Shown one piece after another: positions 38,227 to 50,289 of a stretch of 64,000 nucleotides of DNA (positions are counted from its first letter, which is position 1; the number at the start of each line of letters is the position of its first letter). The DNA comes from Rhodeus uyekii (Eukaryota > Chordata > Actinopteri > Cypriniformes > Acheilognathidae), in the NCBI GenBank assembly GCA_037043235.1, contig JAWRVZ010000284.1, positions 512,501-576,500 of the forward strand. The letters run 5' to 3'. Position numbers and translations under genes: made by a program. The notes below the pieces were generated by a model. It saw only the letters and a list, made by a program, of their open reading frames with translations. It was not told the origin of the DNA and did not search any database.

Positions 38227-38359
38227 TTGTCTCTGTCTCTCTCTCTTTGTCTCTGTCTCTCTCTCTCTCTCTCTGTCTCTCTCTGCCTCTCTCTCTTTGT
38301 CTCTGTCTCTCTCTCTCTGTCACTCTCTCTTTGTCTCTGTCTCTCTCTCTTTGTCTCTG

Positions 38360-38395
<36 letters not shown>

Positions 38396-38535
38396 GGTCT
38401 CTCTCTCTTTGTCTCTGTCTCTCTCTCTCTGTCTCTCTCTCTTTGTCTCTGTCTCTCTCTCTCTCCCTCTGTCTCTCTCTCTCTCTGTCACTCTCTCTCT
38501 CCCTCTGTCTCTCTCTCTCTCTGTCACTCTCTCAA

Positions 38536-38575
<40 letters not shown>
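37785..38575. repeat. CT-rich array with CTCTGTCTCT and CTTTGTCTCT variants
   Basis: About 790 bp of nearly pure pyrimidine/G sequence on the plus strand. CTCTGCCTCT and CTTTGTCTCTG variants recur at regular intervals, and a segment around 37830-37930 is repeated at about 37940-38050. The 223-357-codon open frames across it on both strands are artefacts. Confidence 0.96.
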
Positions 38576-38578
<3 letters not shown>

Positions 38579-39716
38579 TCTATACACACAGTAGTGGCTA
38601 AAAGTGAAAATTGGCATCTACACCCTTTATATTTAAAAATGATATTAAAGAGAAGCATTGTTTTAATCATGTTGTGTAGTTGTGCTTGAAGTTCAATGAA
38701 ACGCACCAAATTGTGTCGACAGTTTTTGGCCAGACTGTCATACAAAGAAATTATGAACACAAGCAAAAACGAGAGTAGCAGTGAAATATTAATAACCGAT
38801 TATGTTGTCGTCAATGTGAGTTTTCCCTGTGAGCTTTTTGTTTTTCTATGCACTTATTTTTGCAAAGTAACATAAAACCTGTAGCTGTAATTTGCCTTTT
38901 GTTTGCTACATAATCTTGTCAGATAAACACCGTAATCAAGTTTAGTGTTTTATTTTTATTTCATACTTAAAATATTTAAAAAATGTAAAACATTTTTCTT
39001 ATATTTTGATGGTTTAATTGAATTTGTAGAATCATTAAAAACAAAAATCCCACCTTTTGGCCACTACTTTATAAAAGTTTGGGGTCAGTAGGTTGTGAGT
39101 GTGTGTGTGTGTGTGTGTATCAGTGAACAGATAATGTTAAATCTAGTCAATTAAAACATGTTTTTTTTTAATGACAAACCTTTTCTTTCATTTTGAAGCA
39201 TCACAAAAGGGACAATCATCTTAAGGCAATAAGAGCGTTGTATCATTTTGTTTTCAACCACATGTACACAAAGTTTTGGCACTTTGCGTGCATTACTGTG
39301 CTGTTTTCCTGATACGCTCACAGCTGACGGTCAGTTATTAGTGAACGCGGTGCGGCTCGGAGTCCAGTGTAGACACGGCTCATCCTCATCCTCCTCCTCT
39401 TCATCGCAGCACTGATGTGGGTGGCGGTCACTTCCCTTCATCTGATCAAAGACCGACAGAAGAACAAACTCCTCCAGTCTGAGTTTGAGTGACTCACACA
39501 TGCAGTTTCTTCTCGCCCTCAAACGCCTTGATCAAAAACAAACGGCCTCGTTCTGATTTGTCCGTCCGAAGTGTTGTTAAACTCAAGATAATGCGGTTTG
39601 CTCATTAACACGCGTCTGATTAAGCGTCCGCTGGCACGACTGATAACAGGGAAGCTCAGGCCAACCGGCTTTGTTCTGACCAGCTCTGTCACAAAGGGAA
39701 TGGCCAACCCTTTCAT

Positions 39717-39718
39717 GT

Positions 39719-39763
<45 letters not shown>
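39717..39763. repeat. (TG)n(GA)n microsatellite
   Basis: A GTGTATGTGTG run followed by GAGAGAGAGAG. Confidence 0.95.
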
Positions 39764-40387
39764 CAATCCCAGCATGCATTCCCAGGGAACCGCATTTAAA
39801 ACCCAGAACACACAGAGCGCTCAGATCATGCGGATTCAAAAGAGCGAGTCCCGGTGCGGATAAAACATTGTGTGCCGTCGACGCTCTGACAAAGTTTGCT
39901 TAACAAAGGTTTGTGTGAAGTTGTGCGTCTTTACGTCGGATGTTGTTGTAATGCAGTTCTGGACACTGTGGATGGCGTCGTCAGGCCTAAGCGCTGGTAC
40001 TATGTACAGTTATTTGAATATTGAAACAGATGCTGGTTTCACTTTGTAAACAGACCCCAAAAATCATTCTGACACCGCTTTAATACGAGAAGACTGAGCA
40101 AAGCAATATGACATGTACATACAAATGACAAAATCCTCAACATTTCAAAACGTCTACCAAGGTGAGAACTGTCATTATTTAATGTATTAATAATTAGATT
40201 GTGGTATTAAAGGGCATGTGTTTATTTACAGTGTCTTCTTTTATTTACTTGCATATTTGCTATAATAAAAAGGCGTAATATTCACCTGAGAGTCGTTTGT
40301 GCTTTTCGTCCACGTCTGTAAATCTGCAGCTCTGTCAGTGGAGGTTCATAAATGACTGATGCTTTGGATTATTCCCGATCTGTAGTT

Positions 40388-40440
40388 CGGTGTGTGTCCG
40401 CCGGTGTGTGTCCGCCGGTGTGTGTCCGCCGGTGTGTGTC
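40388..40440 (+). repeat. 14-bp tandem repeat
   Basis: GGTGTGTGTCCGCC is repeated three and a half times. Confidence 0.95.
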
Positions 40441-40601
40441 AGATTGCACACTAGACATGTTTGCTTTGCTGTTGAAACTCGTCCGTGTTGAGCTCCGTTT
40501 CTGCGGTCCGTGACCCGATCACAGCAGACCTGAGCGCCGTGTTTGAGTCACGACCCGTCAGTTCAGAACCAGCGTGCTAGATTACATATTTATATATGGG
40601 A

Positions 40602-42302
40602 GAGACACACACACACACACACTCTCACACTCTCACTTACTCTCTCACACACTTACTCTCTTTCACTCACTCACTCTTACACTTACTTTCTCACACACTC
40701 ACTTACACTCTCACTCACTCTCACTCACTCTCTTTCTTACTTACACTTACTCTCTCACACACTTACTCTTTTTCTCTTACACTTACTCTCTCACTCTCTC
40801 TTTCTTACTCTCTCTCTCACACACACACACACACTCTCTCACTCTCTCTCTTACTTACACTTACTCTCTTTCACTCACTCACTCACTCTCTCTTACACTT
40901 ACTTTCTCACTCTCTCTTTCTTACTCACACACACACACTCACTTACTCTCTCACTCTCTCTTTCTTACTCTCACACACACACACACACACACACACACTC
41001 TCTCTCTTACACTTACTCTCACTCACTCACTCACTCTCTCTTACACTTACTCTCTCACTCTCTCTTTCTTACTCACACACACACACTCACTCTTTCACTC
41101 ACACACTCTCTTTCACTCTCACTTTCTCTTACACTTACTCTCTCTTTCTTACTCACACACACACACACACGCACACACTCTCACTCACTCTCTCTCTTAC
41201 TTACACTTACTCTCTCACACTTACTCTCTTTCACTCACTCACTCACTCACTCTTACACTTTCTCACACACTCACTTACTCTCTCACTCTCTCTTTCTTAC
41301 TCTCACTCACACACACACACACACACACACACTCACTCACTCACTCACTCACTCACTCACTCACTCACTCTTTCCCTCACTCTCTCTCTTACTTACACTT
41401 ACTCTCTCACACACTTACTCTCTTTCACTCACTCACTCACTCTTACACTTACTTTCTCACACACTCACTTACTCTCTCACTCACACACACACACACACAC
41501 TCACTCTTTCACTCACTCTCTCTCTTACACTTACTCTCTCACACACTTACTCTCTTTCTCTTACACTTACTCTCACACACACACTCTCACTCACTCTTTC
41601 ACTCACTCTCTCTCTTACACTTACTCTCTTTCACTCACTCACTCTTACTTTCTCACACACTCACTTACTCTCTCACTCTCTCTTTCTTACTCTCACACAC
41701 ACACACACACACACACTCGCTCTTTCACTCACTCTCTCTTACTTACACTTACTCTCTCACACACTTACTCTCTTTCACTCTCACTTTCTCTTACACTTAC
41801 TTTCTCACACAATCACTTACTCTCTCACTCTCTCTTTCTTACTCTCACACTTACACACACGCACACTCTCACTCACTCTTTCACTCTCTCTCTTACACTT
41901 ACTCTTTTACACTCTCTCTTTCTTACTCTCACTCGCTCTCTCTCTTACTTACACTTACTCTCTCTCACACACTTACTCTCTTTCACTCACTCACTCTTAC
42001 ACTTACTTTCTCACACACTCACTTACTCTCTCACTCTCTCTTTCTTACTCTCACACACACACACACACACTCACTCACTCTCTCTCTTACTTACACTTAC
42101 TCTCTCACACACTTGCTCTCTTTCACTCTCACTTTCTCTTACACTTACTCTCTCTTTCTTACTCACACACACACACACACACTCACTCACTCTCTCTCTT
42201 ACTTACACTTACTCTCTCACACACTTACTCTCTTTCACGCTCACTTTCTCTTACACTTACTCTCTCACTCTCTCTTTCTTACTCACACTTACTCTCTCTC
42301 AC
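40602..42302. repeat. 1.7-kb simple repeat of CTCACT, CACA and CTTACA motifs
   Basis: The plus strand is almost entirely C, T and A in CACTCTCTCTTACACTTACT-type patterns with CA runs. Larger composite blocks recur many times (TTACACTTACTCTCTCACAC). All three forward frames are open for over 1.7 kb because the motifs contain no stop codon, so this is not a gene. It fills most of the space between kctd15 and the convergent TAF4-family gene. Confidence 0.97.
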
Positions 42303-42330
42303 ATGTATAAAATGTCTAGATATAAAATGT

Positions 42331-42417
42331 ATAAATATACAGCATTATCATAAAAAGTTATGAAATTATACATAATATATATTTTTGTAACTTTTTATGA
42401 TAATGCTGTATATTTAT
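42331..42417. repeat. perfect 30-bp palindrome
   Basis: 42331-42360 (ATAAATATACAGCATTATCA...) is the exact reverse complement of 42388-42417, with a 27-bp AT-rich loop. It lies between the two convergent genes and could act as a hairpin near both 3' ends. Confidence 0.96.
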
Positions 42418-43274
42418 TTGTGTATATATAAATACACACACACGCATATATTGATAAAGTAAAATGTCTGAGTTATGAAATGGTGAAGCGCACACATGTA
42501 AACAGCATTGTGAAGTTTAGTAAACAGCTTATTTATTCCTTTACAAAATAGGTACAAATACAGAAGTATGTTCACACAAACAGAAATATTTCAGGATATG
42601 TACAGAATTTACCAAAAATAAGATAGTTCTAATAAACACAAGGTCTTGTAAACAATATATACAAATTATCCATAGATCAAAACATTAATTTCCAGCTGTG
42701 CACATAATACAATATGAAGAGAGATCTAATAATATTTTGGCTACAAAGCGTAGGTCATAGAAAGAGCCTCCAGCAGAAAACAGAAATCAGAAGATTAATA
42801 AAGTCGTTCTAAACGACCCAACACTTACGTTTGTGCTTGTTTCACACGGACCGTCGGCGAATGAACCGTATTGCCTGAAAGAGTGGCAAACGTGGATGCG
42901 AATGAGAAAATAGAAACGGGTACAAAATGAATTTCCCTTTTGGAGTTTTCGGCCGGACGTCACAAACACTGAAGACGAAACGCAGGTTCAGTTTCAAACA
43001 AAGCGTCAGGATTCGTGGTGCATAGAAGAGCGAGAGGGTCAGGAATGAAGAAAGGTCACAGAACTTGACCTCTCCTGACATCATGTACGGCCAACCCTCA
43101 CCAAACCAAACGCTTACAGGTCCAATTCTGCACAAGAACAGTGAAAATACCGCAAAAAAAGATTTCCTCCTCTGCATTTTTGTCTTTTTTTCCAGTACAA
43201 ACATCAAAATATTCTTGAATCAGGACACTTTTACTTTTTAAAAGCAAAATGACTTTAAAAATTAAGCATTATAA

Positions 43275-43545
43275 TTAGTTAACGTTATTATATTTAAAGA
43301 AGAATGCATGAAGCGAGAATAAAACGGCGTTTCTGATTGCTTTCTCTTTAGTTAACGTTAGTCAATGCAACTAATTAACTAGAAGCGGTGATGCATTTGT
43401 CACAGTGTTTATTCATTTGAGATAATACTCTTCAGTCTTCAAATTAACCTTAAGATTAAGAGATGCTTTAAAGGGATTTTTCATTGTTAGTGAATGTTAA
43501 CTAATGTTAACTAATGGAACCTTATTATAAAGTGTTACTGTTTAT
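43275..43545 (-). repeat. GTTAACTAATGTTAAC-type interspersed repeat
   Basis: Contains TTAGTTAACGTTAGTCAATG and ends GTTAACTAATGGAACCTTAT + TATAAAGTGTTAC, a very common teleost repeat motif. Superfamily not assigned. Confidence 0.7.
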
Positions 43546-45226
43546 TTTTCTGAAACCCGATGTTAACTCTTTCCCCCCAATTTCCAGCTTTCCATGTTTT
43601 CTCTGTTGCGCTTCTTCTGAAAGAGTGCAGAATCTCCAGATCAAAACACAGAAGAAGAAGCAGAAACAAGTGATAGAAGCATTGCTGTAAAATAACACCA
43701 TCATCAACATTAAATCAAATCTGTCTCATGTTTGTGAACGAGCTTTAGGACGGTGAAGCTTTGGGGTTTGATGAACTCCATCCACTCCATCTGTGTTTCA
43801 TCATCGCTGGAGAAAAACACCATTCTCTCAAAACGCTGCTTTATGAAACTTGCCCACATTCAAGAGTTGATAAAAGAAGAAAGCATGAAGCCAGAATGAA
43901 AGGTTGTTGTTTAAAAGCAAAGACTCTGTTCTTTCTTCTGAAACATTTCATGCTCAGATATTCGTGGAACAAAAAATTCTGAGGGCCGTGGGAAAAAATT
44001 TGAAAAACAAAACTTCATATCGTCATTTTTCCATCTAGATTTAAGAATTAGATATTAGTGCTGGAAAACAGGAAGACAATCTTTTTCTTGCAGTGTGAAT
44101 CTAAGCAGAAAGCATCGAGCGAGATCAAACGTCACTAAACCGGAGGAATGCTTGAATCTCAAAAAAATGTGAATACTTTCATAACACAAGCTCCTGGTCC
44201 AATAGCAATGGATTCATCAGTTATTCTTCATAATGCGGGATGAGAAACGTCACACACACACACACATGCAGTGTTGGTATTGCTATAGCTTGGCCTGATT
44301 TGGGACTGGTGATACTCACACACTCTTATTAAAGAACACAAACCACACGGACACAGAAGCATCATGACGAGATTTCAGGAGGAGCGTTGCATTCCTCCGG
44401 AGTTTAAAGCGTGATGTTTGTTGCTGATGTGGAAGTCTTTCATGCATGCTTCTATTATAAAACCTCTATTTACATTAAAGTCTCGCTGATCAAGAGTTTT
44501 AATCACTTTTATGGGCCGTTAAATACTGCGATTGTGCAGCAAAACAGCGGCTTTCTCAGTGCTTTTGTCTTGTTTTCCAGCAGCCGTGGCTCGTCTGTAA
44601 AAGTCGTAAAGCGAGTTGAATATGTTCAAATGTAGCGTATGGATTCAAGATCATTTATATTCACATATAAACCTCGCTTCACACCAAGGCCATGTAAATG
44701 TGTGTATCAGGACGCCAAAAAAAGAAAAAGAAAATAAATGGCATTTGAGCTTGATAGAAACGGTCACTGTTTGTTTTCACATCAATTATTATTAATCATC
44801 AATGAATGTAATTAGCATCAATTATTATACTATTATTATTGTTTCACTGCAATAATAAACAATAACGTATTTTTAAACGTGCAAAAACAATTTAGGTGCA
44901 ATTTGTTTTTAGTGTAATCACTAAAAACTAAATTTTATTTTTGTATATACTGTATATTATTATATTGTATAATCGCTGCTGTGGGACGAATAAAGGTACA
45001 TCTTATCAAATAAAACATGTGTCATCACTACGCTTTCTTTCTATTGGTTCACTATGTTTTGAACTGACATTAAAAGTTTAATATCTTAACACAGTGTCTT
45101 AAAAACATGATGCTCGTGTGCGAGACGCTGCAAAAGACGTCGTTCACGTCCGTCTACTCTAGCGTGTGAACGGTCATGTCTGTTCTTCCCGTGTGGGATT
45201 TGGGATCAAATGAATAAAAGTACACT

Positions 45227-45368
45227 TACATTCATGCGTTTATCAGACGCTTTTATCATCGCATTCAAGAAACACATTGACATTCTAATCAGTTCTTGCT
45301 TTCCCTGGGAATCAAACCCATGACCTTGATGTTGCAAGCGCTGCTCTCTACTGTTTGATACAGGAAAG
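45227..45368 (-). repeat. tRNA-derived SINE, copy 6
   Basis: Full-length minus-strand copy. The B box has a change (GGTTTGATTCC). Tail with the 13-nt deletion. Confidence 0.88.
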
Positions 45369-46169
45369 CCGTGGCTTAAACGATGTAAATCCTTTAGTTT
45401 AAAGTAGAATAGACTTTATACTGTTAATATGTTGTGTTTAACTTTCTGTTCCTCGCTGGAACTCCTTCACAACTTGAAATATTTAAGCGACGGTCTAGAT
45501 TACGCACGTGTGTCTGTGCAATGAATGCCTGTCAATCATCATTACAGCGCCACCTTCAGGATAAATAATGCAACATGCAAAGTGTTTATCATAAACTGGC
45601 GCTAAGTCCGAGAATCTGGCCTATATCTAATCATTCTTAAACCAAGACGCATTTATTTGCAATGAAAAATGACTGCAGATATTAAGATTTGTTTACTGAG
45701 AAAAAATGTTATGAAAATGAAGTGAGTTTGAAACTCCTGACCTCACTTGTTTCAAGCGTAAACTCGCCTCATTTTGATGAAATATTAAGTGCTGTTTTTC
45801 TTTCCAAAGTAAATGTTATTTAGTTTTTTTTGTTGAGAATTGTTAGAGATTGTTGAGATTGTTGTTTTTGTAGGCTGCTGAAAACAAGACAAAAACACAG
45901 GTAATAATTTCATGTGGTTCGACACTGATGATGATGATGATGATGATGATGATGTTTGGGAAAGGTTTAGAGAACAACGGTTCTTTAACAGAAGAGTACA
46001 TTGATCACTTCAAGGCGTTTCGTCTCAAAGATCGTTCACTGCAAGCGCTCTGTGTTGAATATACAGCAGAATGACATCTGCACTGCAAAAACACACACTT
46101 CTCACTCCTTTTACTATAAAAAACATGCAAAAATGCATGAAAGATTAAGATGTTCTAAGCGTAACATTC

Positions 46170-46417
46170 ATTTGATTTGGTTATTTTAAAGTCACTATGA
46201 ACACGCTATTGTTTTTACTATGAAATAATGCAGTAGTTTAGTATAGAAATTGCTTATCAGTGCACATAATTATTGAGTTAAACTCGTGTTTCTGTTGAAT
46301 GAGAATAACAGCATGTTCTTTGATGATGAGGGCGGGGCAACAACCTGTCAATCACATGATCCACCAATAGCAAACCACAACCATCCAATCAATCCCTCAA
46401 GCCCCGCCTACTTTTGA
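46170..46417 (+). repeat. interspersed repeat, copy b
   Basis: Matches 947-1150: GTTGAATGAGAATAAC, AACCTGTCAATCAC, CCACCAATAGCAAACCACAA and CAAGCCCCGCCTACTTTTG in the same order. Begins near TTTAAAGTCACTATGAA. Confidence 0.8.
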
Positions 46418-46829
46418 GTGCAACTTAATTCATGACATATTCTCTTTAGAGCTTCACCTACATTTTTATACCCATTTATTTTGATACTGGAAAACAAAAT
46501 AAAAATTTAAATGAAGTGATTTTTGCAGTGTCAGATTCATTCATACACAAAAAACAAACAAACAAACAAACACCTCTCAGCTCAAAGCCGGAGATACAAG
46601 CCTTAAAAATTCACGATCATAAATACAATTTAGCTAATAAAGCTGAGGCGAAAACAGGAAACGTGAAGAAAATCTTAGCCTTTCCTCTTTTTTTCCCCCA
46701 AACCTTTTTCTATGGAAAGCAACGCTGACATCACGAGGTCACGGACACTGAATGGCTGAAGGCACGTCGCAGGGCTGAGAAGGAAGTGTTGCTCGGGTGG
46801 TTTGGCTGTCGTGTGGAGAGTTCGCTGAG

Positions 46830-47003
46830 CTACTTCAGGAGAGCGCGGTACAGCAGGAGAGATCTGCTGGTCTCTCTCTCCTGCTCCATGTAGAAGATGA
46901 AGTCCCTGAGGTTGACCCGTGTTATTCTCTGCCGGGAATACTGCCGTGACGAGCTGGAGGAGGCCGACGATCCGGCCGGAGAACCTGCCGAACTCCCCGA
47001 CAC
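46830..47003 (-). CDS. TAF4-family protein, last coding exon (C-terminal 57 residues)
   Basis: Read on the minus strand, the acceptor CTCTCCTCAG at 47004 is followed by VSGSSAGSPAGSSASSSSSR, then QYSRQRITRVNLRDFIF and YMEQERETSRSLLLYRALLK, stop TAG at 46832-46830. The RQRITRVNLRD.IF...ERETS.SLLLY.A.LK block is the extreme C terminus of the TFIID subunits TAF4/TAF4B, next to the histone-fold region that pairs with TAF12. The Ser-rich linker is variable. Upstream exons should lie at higher coordinates but none is recognised before 64000, so this intron may be over 17 kb. I cannot decide between taf4 and taf4b. The gene converges on kctd15. Confidence 0.88.
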   Translation of the reverse strand: MSGSSAGSPAGSSASSSSSRQYSRQRITRVNLRDFIFYMEQERETSRSLLLYRALLK

Positions 47004-47282
47004 CTGAGGAGAGAAACACAACTCTCGTGTTAAACACACAGGCAGTGCAGCTTCACTCGACTCGCAACAGCTTCCAATCACGTCTGACATTAGCTTCATG
47101 CAACATGATTTCTGATAAAAACGTGAGAATATGAAGTTAAAACTATCCATTTTATTTATATGGTTAATGTTCGGCATTCAGAAACTGTAAGTTGCAATAT
47201 AATTCAATACAGTAATTATAAATACTTGCAGGATTATAATTTTATTGTATTTATATATATAAAAATTATCTAGCACTGCAAA

Positions 47283-47287
47283 ATAAA

Positions 47288-47349
<62 letters not shown>

Positions 47350-47358
47350 ATATATATT

Positions 47359-47436
<78 letters not shown>

Positions 47437-47440
47437 CAAT
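47283..47440. repeat. (AT)n microsatellite
   Basis: About 160 bp of TA repeats with a few TTTATA and AAATAA interruptions, followed by AT-rich DNA up to the transposon. Confidence 0.97.
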
Positions 47441-47501
47441 AATAATAAATATAATATAATATAAATAAAAATACAATAAATAATAAATATAAATAAATAT
47501 A

Positions 47502-49039
47502 CAGGGAGTGCAGAATTATTAGTCAAATGAGTATTTTGACCACATCATCCTCGTTATGCATGTTGTCTTACTCCAAGCTGTATAGGCTGGAAAGCCTACT
47601 ACCAATTAAGCATATTAGGTGATGTGCATCGCTGTAATGAGAAGGGGTGTGGTCTAATGACATCAACACCCTATATCAGGTGTGCATAATTATTAGGCAA
47701 CTTCCTTTCCTTTGGCAAAATGGGTCAAAAGAAGGACTTGACAGGCTCAGAAAAGTCATGAGGGATGCAGCAGTCTTAAAATAGCCAAGCTTCTGAAGCG
47801 TGATCATCGAACAATCAAGCGTTTCATTCAAAATAGTCAACAGGGTCGCAAGAAGCGTGCGGAAAAACCAAGGCGCAAAATAGCTGCCCGTGAACTGAGA
47901 AAAGTCAAGCGTGAAGCTGCCAAGATGCCACTTGCCACCAGTTTGGCCATATTTCAGAGCTGCAACATCACTGGAGTGCCCAAAAGCACAAGGTGTGCAA
48001 TACTCAGAGACATGGCCAAGGTAAGAAAGGCAGAAAGTCGACCACCACTGAACAAGACACACAAGCTGAAACGTCAAGACTGGGCCAAGAAATATCTCAA
48101 GACTGATTTTTCTAAGGTTTTATGGACTGATGAAATGAGAGTGAGTCTTGATGGGGCCGTGGCTGGATTGGTAAAGGGCAGAGAGCTCCAGTCCGACTCA
48201 GACGCCAGCAAGGTGGAGGTGGAGTACTGGTTTGGGCTGGTATCATCAAAGATGAGCTTGTGGGGCCTTTTCGGGTTGAGGATGGAGTCAAGCTCAACTC
48301 CCAGTCCTACTGCCAGTTTCTGGAAGACCCTTCTAACCCTTCTTCAAGCAGTGGTACAGGAAGAAGTCTGCATCCTTCAAGAAAAACATGATTTTCATGC
48401 AGGACAATGCTCCATCACACGCGTCCAAGTACTCCACAGCGTGGCTGGCAAGAAAGGGTATAAAAGAAGAAAATCTAATGATATGGCCTCCTTGTTCACC
48501 TGATCTGAACCCCATTGAGAACCTGTGGTCCATCATCAAATGTGCAATTTACAAGGAGGGAAAACAGTACACCTCTCTGAACAGTGTCTGGGAGGCTGTG
48601 GTTGCTGCTGCACGCAATGTTGATGGTGAACAGATCAAAACACTGACAGAATCCATGGATGGCAGGCTTTTGAGTGTCCTTGCAAAGAAAGGTGGCTATA
48701 TTGGTCACTGATTTGTTTTTGTTTGGTTTTTGAATGTCAGAAATGTATATTTGTGAATGTTGAGATGTTATATTGGTTTCACTGGTAAAAATAAGTAATT
48801 GAAATGGGTATAAATTTGTTTTTTGTTAAGTTGCCTAATAATTATGCACAGTAATAGTCACCTGCACACACAGATATCCCCCTAAAATAGCTAAAACTAA
48901 AAACTACTTAAAATATTGATACAAAAATATTCAGCTTTGATATTAATGAGTTTTTTGTGTTCAGTGAGAACATGGTTGTTTTTCAATAATAAAATTAATC
49001 CTCAAAAATACAACTTGCCTAATAATTCTGCACTCCCTG
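47502..49039 (+). mobile_element. Tc1/mariner-type transposon, complete ends, broken transposase
   Basis: A 1538-bp element with outer ends CAGGGAGTGCAGAATTATTA (left) and its inverse at 49020-49039, flanked by TA on both sides. A second, perfect 23-bp inverted pair lies inside at 47681-47703 (TGTGCATAATTATTAGGCAA...) and 48828-48850, so it has an IR/DR layout as in Tc1-like elements. It sits in AT-repeat DNA, which offers many TA targets. Confidence 0.95.
47720..48711 (+). pseudogene. Tc1/mariner transposase, DD37E type, frameshifted
   Basis: The ATG at 47720 opens a frame that stops at 47759 (TGA). The middle part (helix-turn-helix remnants and WTDE, first catalytic Asp at 48129) is in a second frame. 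The C-terminal part is in a third frame, with QDNAPSH (second Asp at 48403) and SPDLNPIENLW (Glu at 48517), ending with TGA at 48709-48711. Thirty-seven residues separate the second Asp and the Glu, which fits the DD37E (TRT) branch and not the classic DD34E Tc1 group. At least two frameshifts make this copy inactive, though its ends could still be mobilised by an active relative. Confidence 0.9.
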
Positions 49040-49177
49040 TATATATATATATATATTTGTATTGTATTTATATATGTATATATATATAAATACAATACAA
49101 TAAAATAATAATAAATATAATATATAATATAAATAAAAATACAATAAAATAATAAATATAAATAAATAAATAAATAA

Positions 49178-49213
<36 letters not shown>

Positions 49214-49216
49214 GCA
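49040..49216. repeat. AT-rich simple repeats
   Basis: ATATAT, AATAAATAAATA and TATATA runs that continue the AT-rich target region beyond the transposon. Confidence 0.93.
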
Positions 49217-49233
49217 CTACAAAATTTGTATTT

Positions 49234-49309
49234 GTAGAAAATGCTATTTGTGAGAAAAATACACATATGTATATGTGTGTATATTTTTCTCACAAATAGC
49301 ATTTTCTAC
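49234..49309. repeat. perfect 27-bp palindrome
   Basis: 49234-49260 (GTAGAAAATGCTATTTGTGA...) is the exact reverse complement of 49283-49309. The 22-bp centre (ACACATATGTATATGTGTGT...) is itself partly self-complementary. Confidence 0.96.
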
Positions 49310-50148
49310 CAATTAAAATGTTATTTATATATATATATATATACATATACATACACACACACACACATTTATTATTGTATTGTATTTCTTTATATTATGT
49401 AAATTTTTACATTTATGCAAATTAAATAAAAAAAATGTCTTTTCTTAAACTCAAATAGCATGGGTTACACTGAGATACTCAGTTTCCCTCAGACGGGTTT
49501 ATTCCTGCGCTCACATTCTCACAAGACTTCCTGTCATCTGCTGCTTTCAAACATAAACTGAAGCAGAAGTCAAATAAACACTGGGATTCCTGCACAGCCG
49601 AGTCAGACCTCCGTCGTTCGTGAAGAAAAGGAAAATATCAGATGGCAGAAAATTCACATAACACAAACAACCCCTCGAAATAAGACCGGAAACAAAGTCT
49701 TTCTCTCCAACAGACGTCGCACAATTAGACTGATTGCGCTCGGTAAACACAGAGCACACGGAGGCCGTAATGGAAACCATCTGACGGCATCACAAATCCT
49801 GCATACGCCAGCGAAAGCATGGTGGCCGCTTGTGTCTCGTCTCCATCAGCCGATCTGACGGGCGGAGTGTGCTGAGGTGGGGGGAATTTGGGACAGGCAG
49901 CGCGCAGGACGGCCTCGGGCCTCGAGACCTCCAGAAGCAAGATCTGGACTCATCAGGCCAATCAGAGTTGACCTCATGTGAAAGGCAGGCATGCCTTCTG
50001 CCATGGCAATTAATGCCAATCATAGCCTGGACCAATCAAACGCATCCGTCTACCTGGACGCACTGCCGGCCTCTGGCGTGTTCGTGGGCTGGATATTCAC
50101 ATGCGTGCATGTGTTTGAGAGAAAGAAAAACATTCAACGTGAAACAAA
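49310..50148. other. non-coding DNA, no gene seen
   Basis: 49320-49440 is AT/CA simple sequence. 49700-50080 is GC-balanced and non-repetitive and could be a conserved element, but no spliced coding frame or TAF4-like exon was found. Confidence 0.5.
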
Positions 50149-50280
50149 TTCATGCATTTATCAGTCGCTTTTATCATCGCATTCAAGAACACATTGACGT
50201 TCTAATCAGTTCTCGCTTTCCCTGGGAATCGAACCCATTACCTTGATGTTGCAAGCGGCGTTCTCAACTGATTGAGTGAC
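50149..50280 (-). repeat. tRNA-derived SINE, copy 7
   Basis: Minus-strand copy with B box GGTTCGATTCC and the 13-nt-deleted tail; one A is missing in CAAGAACACATTG. Confidence 0.87.
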
Positions 50281-50289
50281 AAGAAAGTA

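Larger units (their letters stand above)
36615..40269 (+). other. kctd15: probable kctd15 3' UTR (extent inferred)
   Basis: AATAAA hexamers lie at 37657-37662 and 40264-40269. The non-repetitive segment around 39950-40080 (including CAGTTATTTGAATATTGAAA) looks like typical 3' UTR, favouring use of the distal site, but transcript data would be needed. If the distal site is used, the (TCTA)n and CT-rich repeats at 37.7-38.6 kb lie in the mature mRNA. Around 39066, AAAAGTTTGGGGTCAGTA is a fragment of a common teleost repeat end. Confidence 0.4.
42532..46829 (-). other. probable 3' UTR of the TAF4-family gene (extent inferred)
   Basis: Downstream of the stop codon on the minus strand, AATAAA appears (as TTTATT on plus) at 46475-46480 and at 42532-42537. 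No coding exon is recognised. Within it are SINE copy 6, a copy of the 947-1150 repeat, and a TTAGTTAACGTTA-type teleost repeat at about 43275-43545. The long version is a guess; the nearer signal would give a 3' UTR of about 350 bases. Confidence 0.35.

Noticed and set aside
37616..38689. Long Ser/Leu-rich (plus) and Arg/Glu-rich (minus) frames
   Set aside because: Both are translations of the CT-rich array.
40543..42363. Three overlapping forward open frames of about 580-606 codons
   Set aside because: They arise because CTCACT, CACA and CTTACA motifs contain no stop codon in any frame; the products are low-complexity SLTHT strings.
47925..48503. 192-codon frame as an intact host gene
   Set aside because: It is the middle part of a frameshifted Tc1-like transposase within transposon ends, and its C-terminal third is in the wrong frame.
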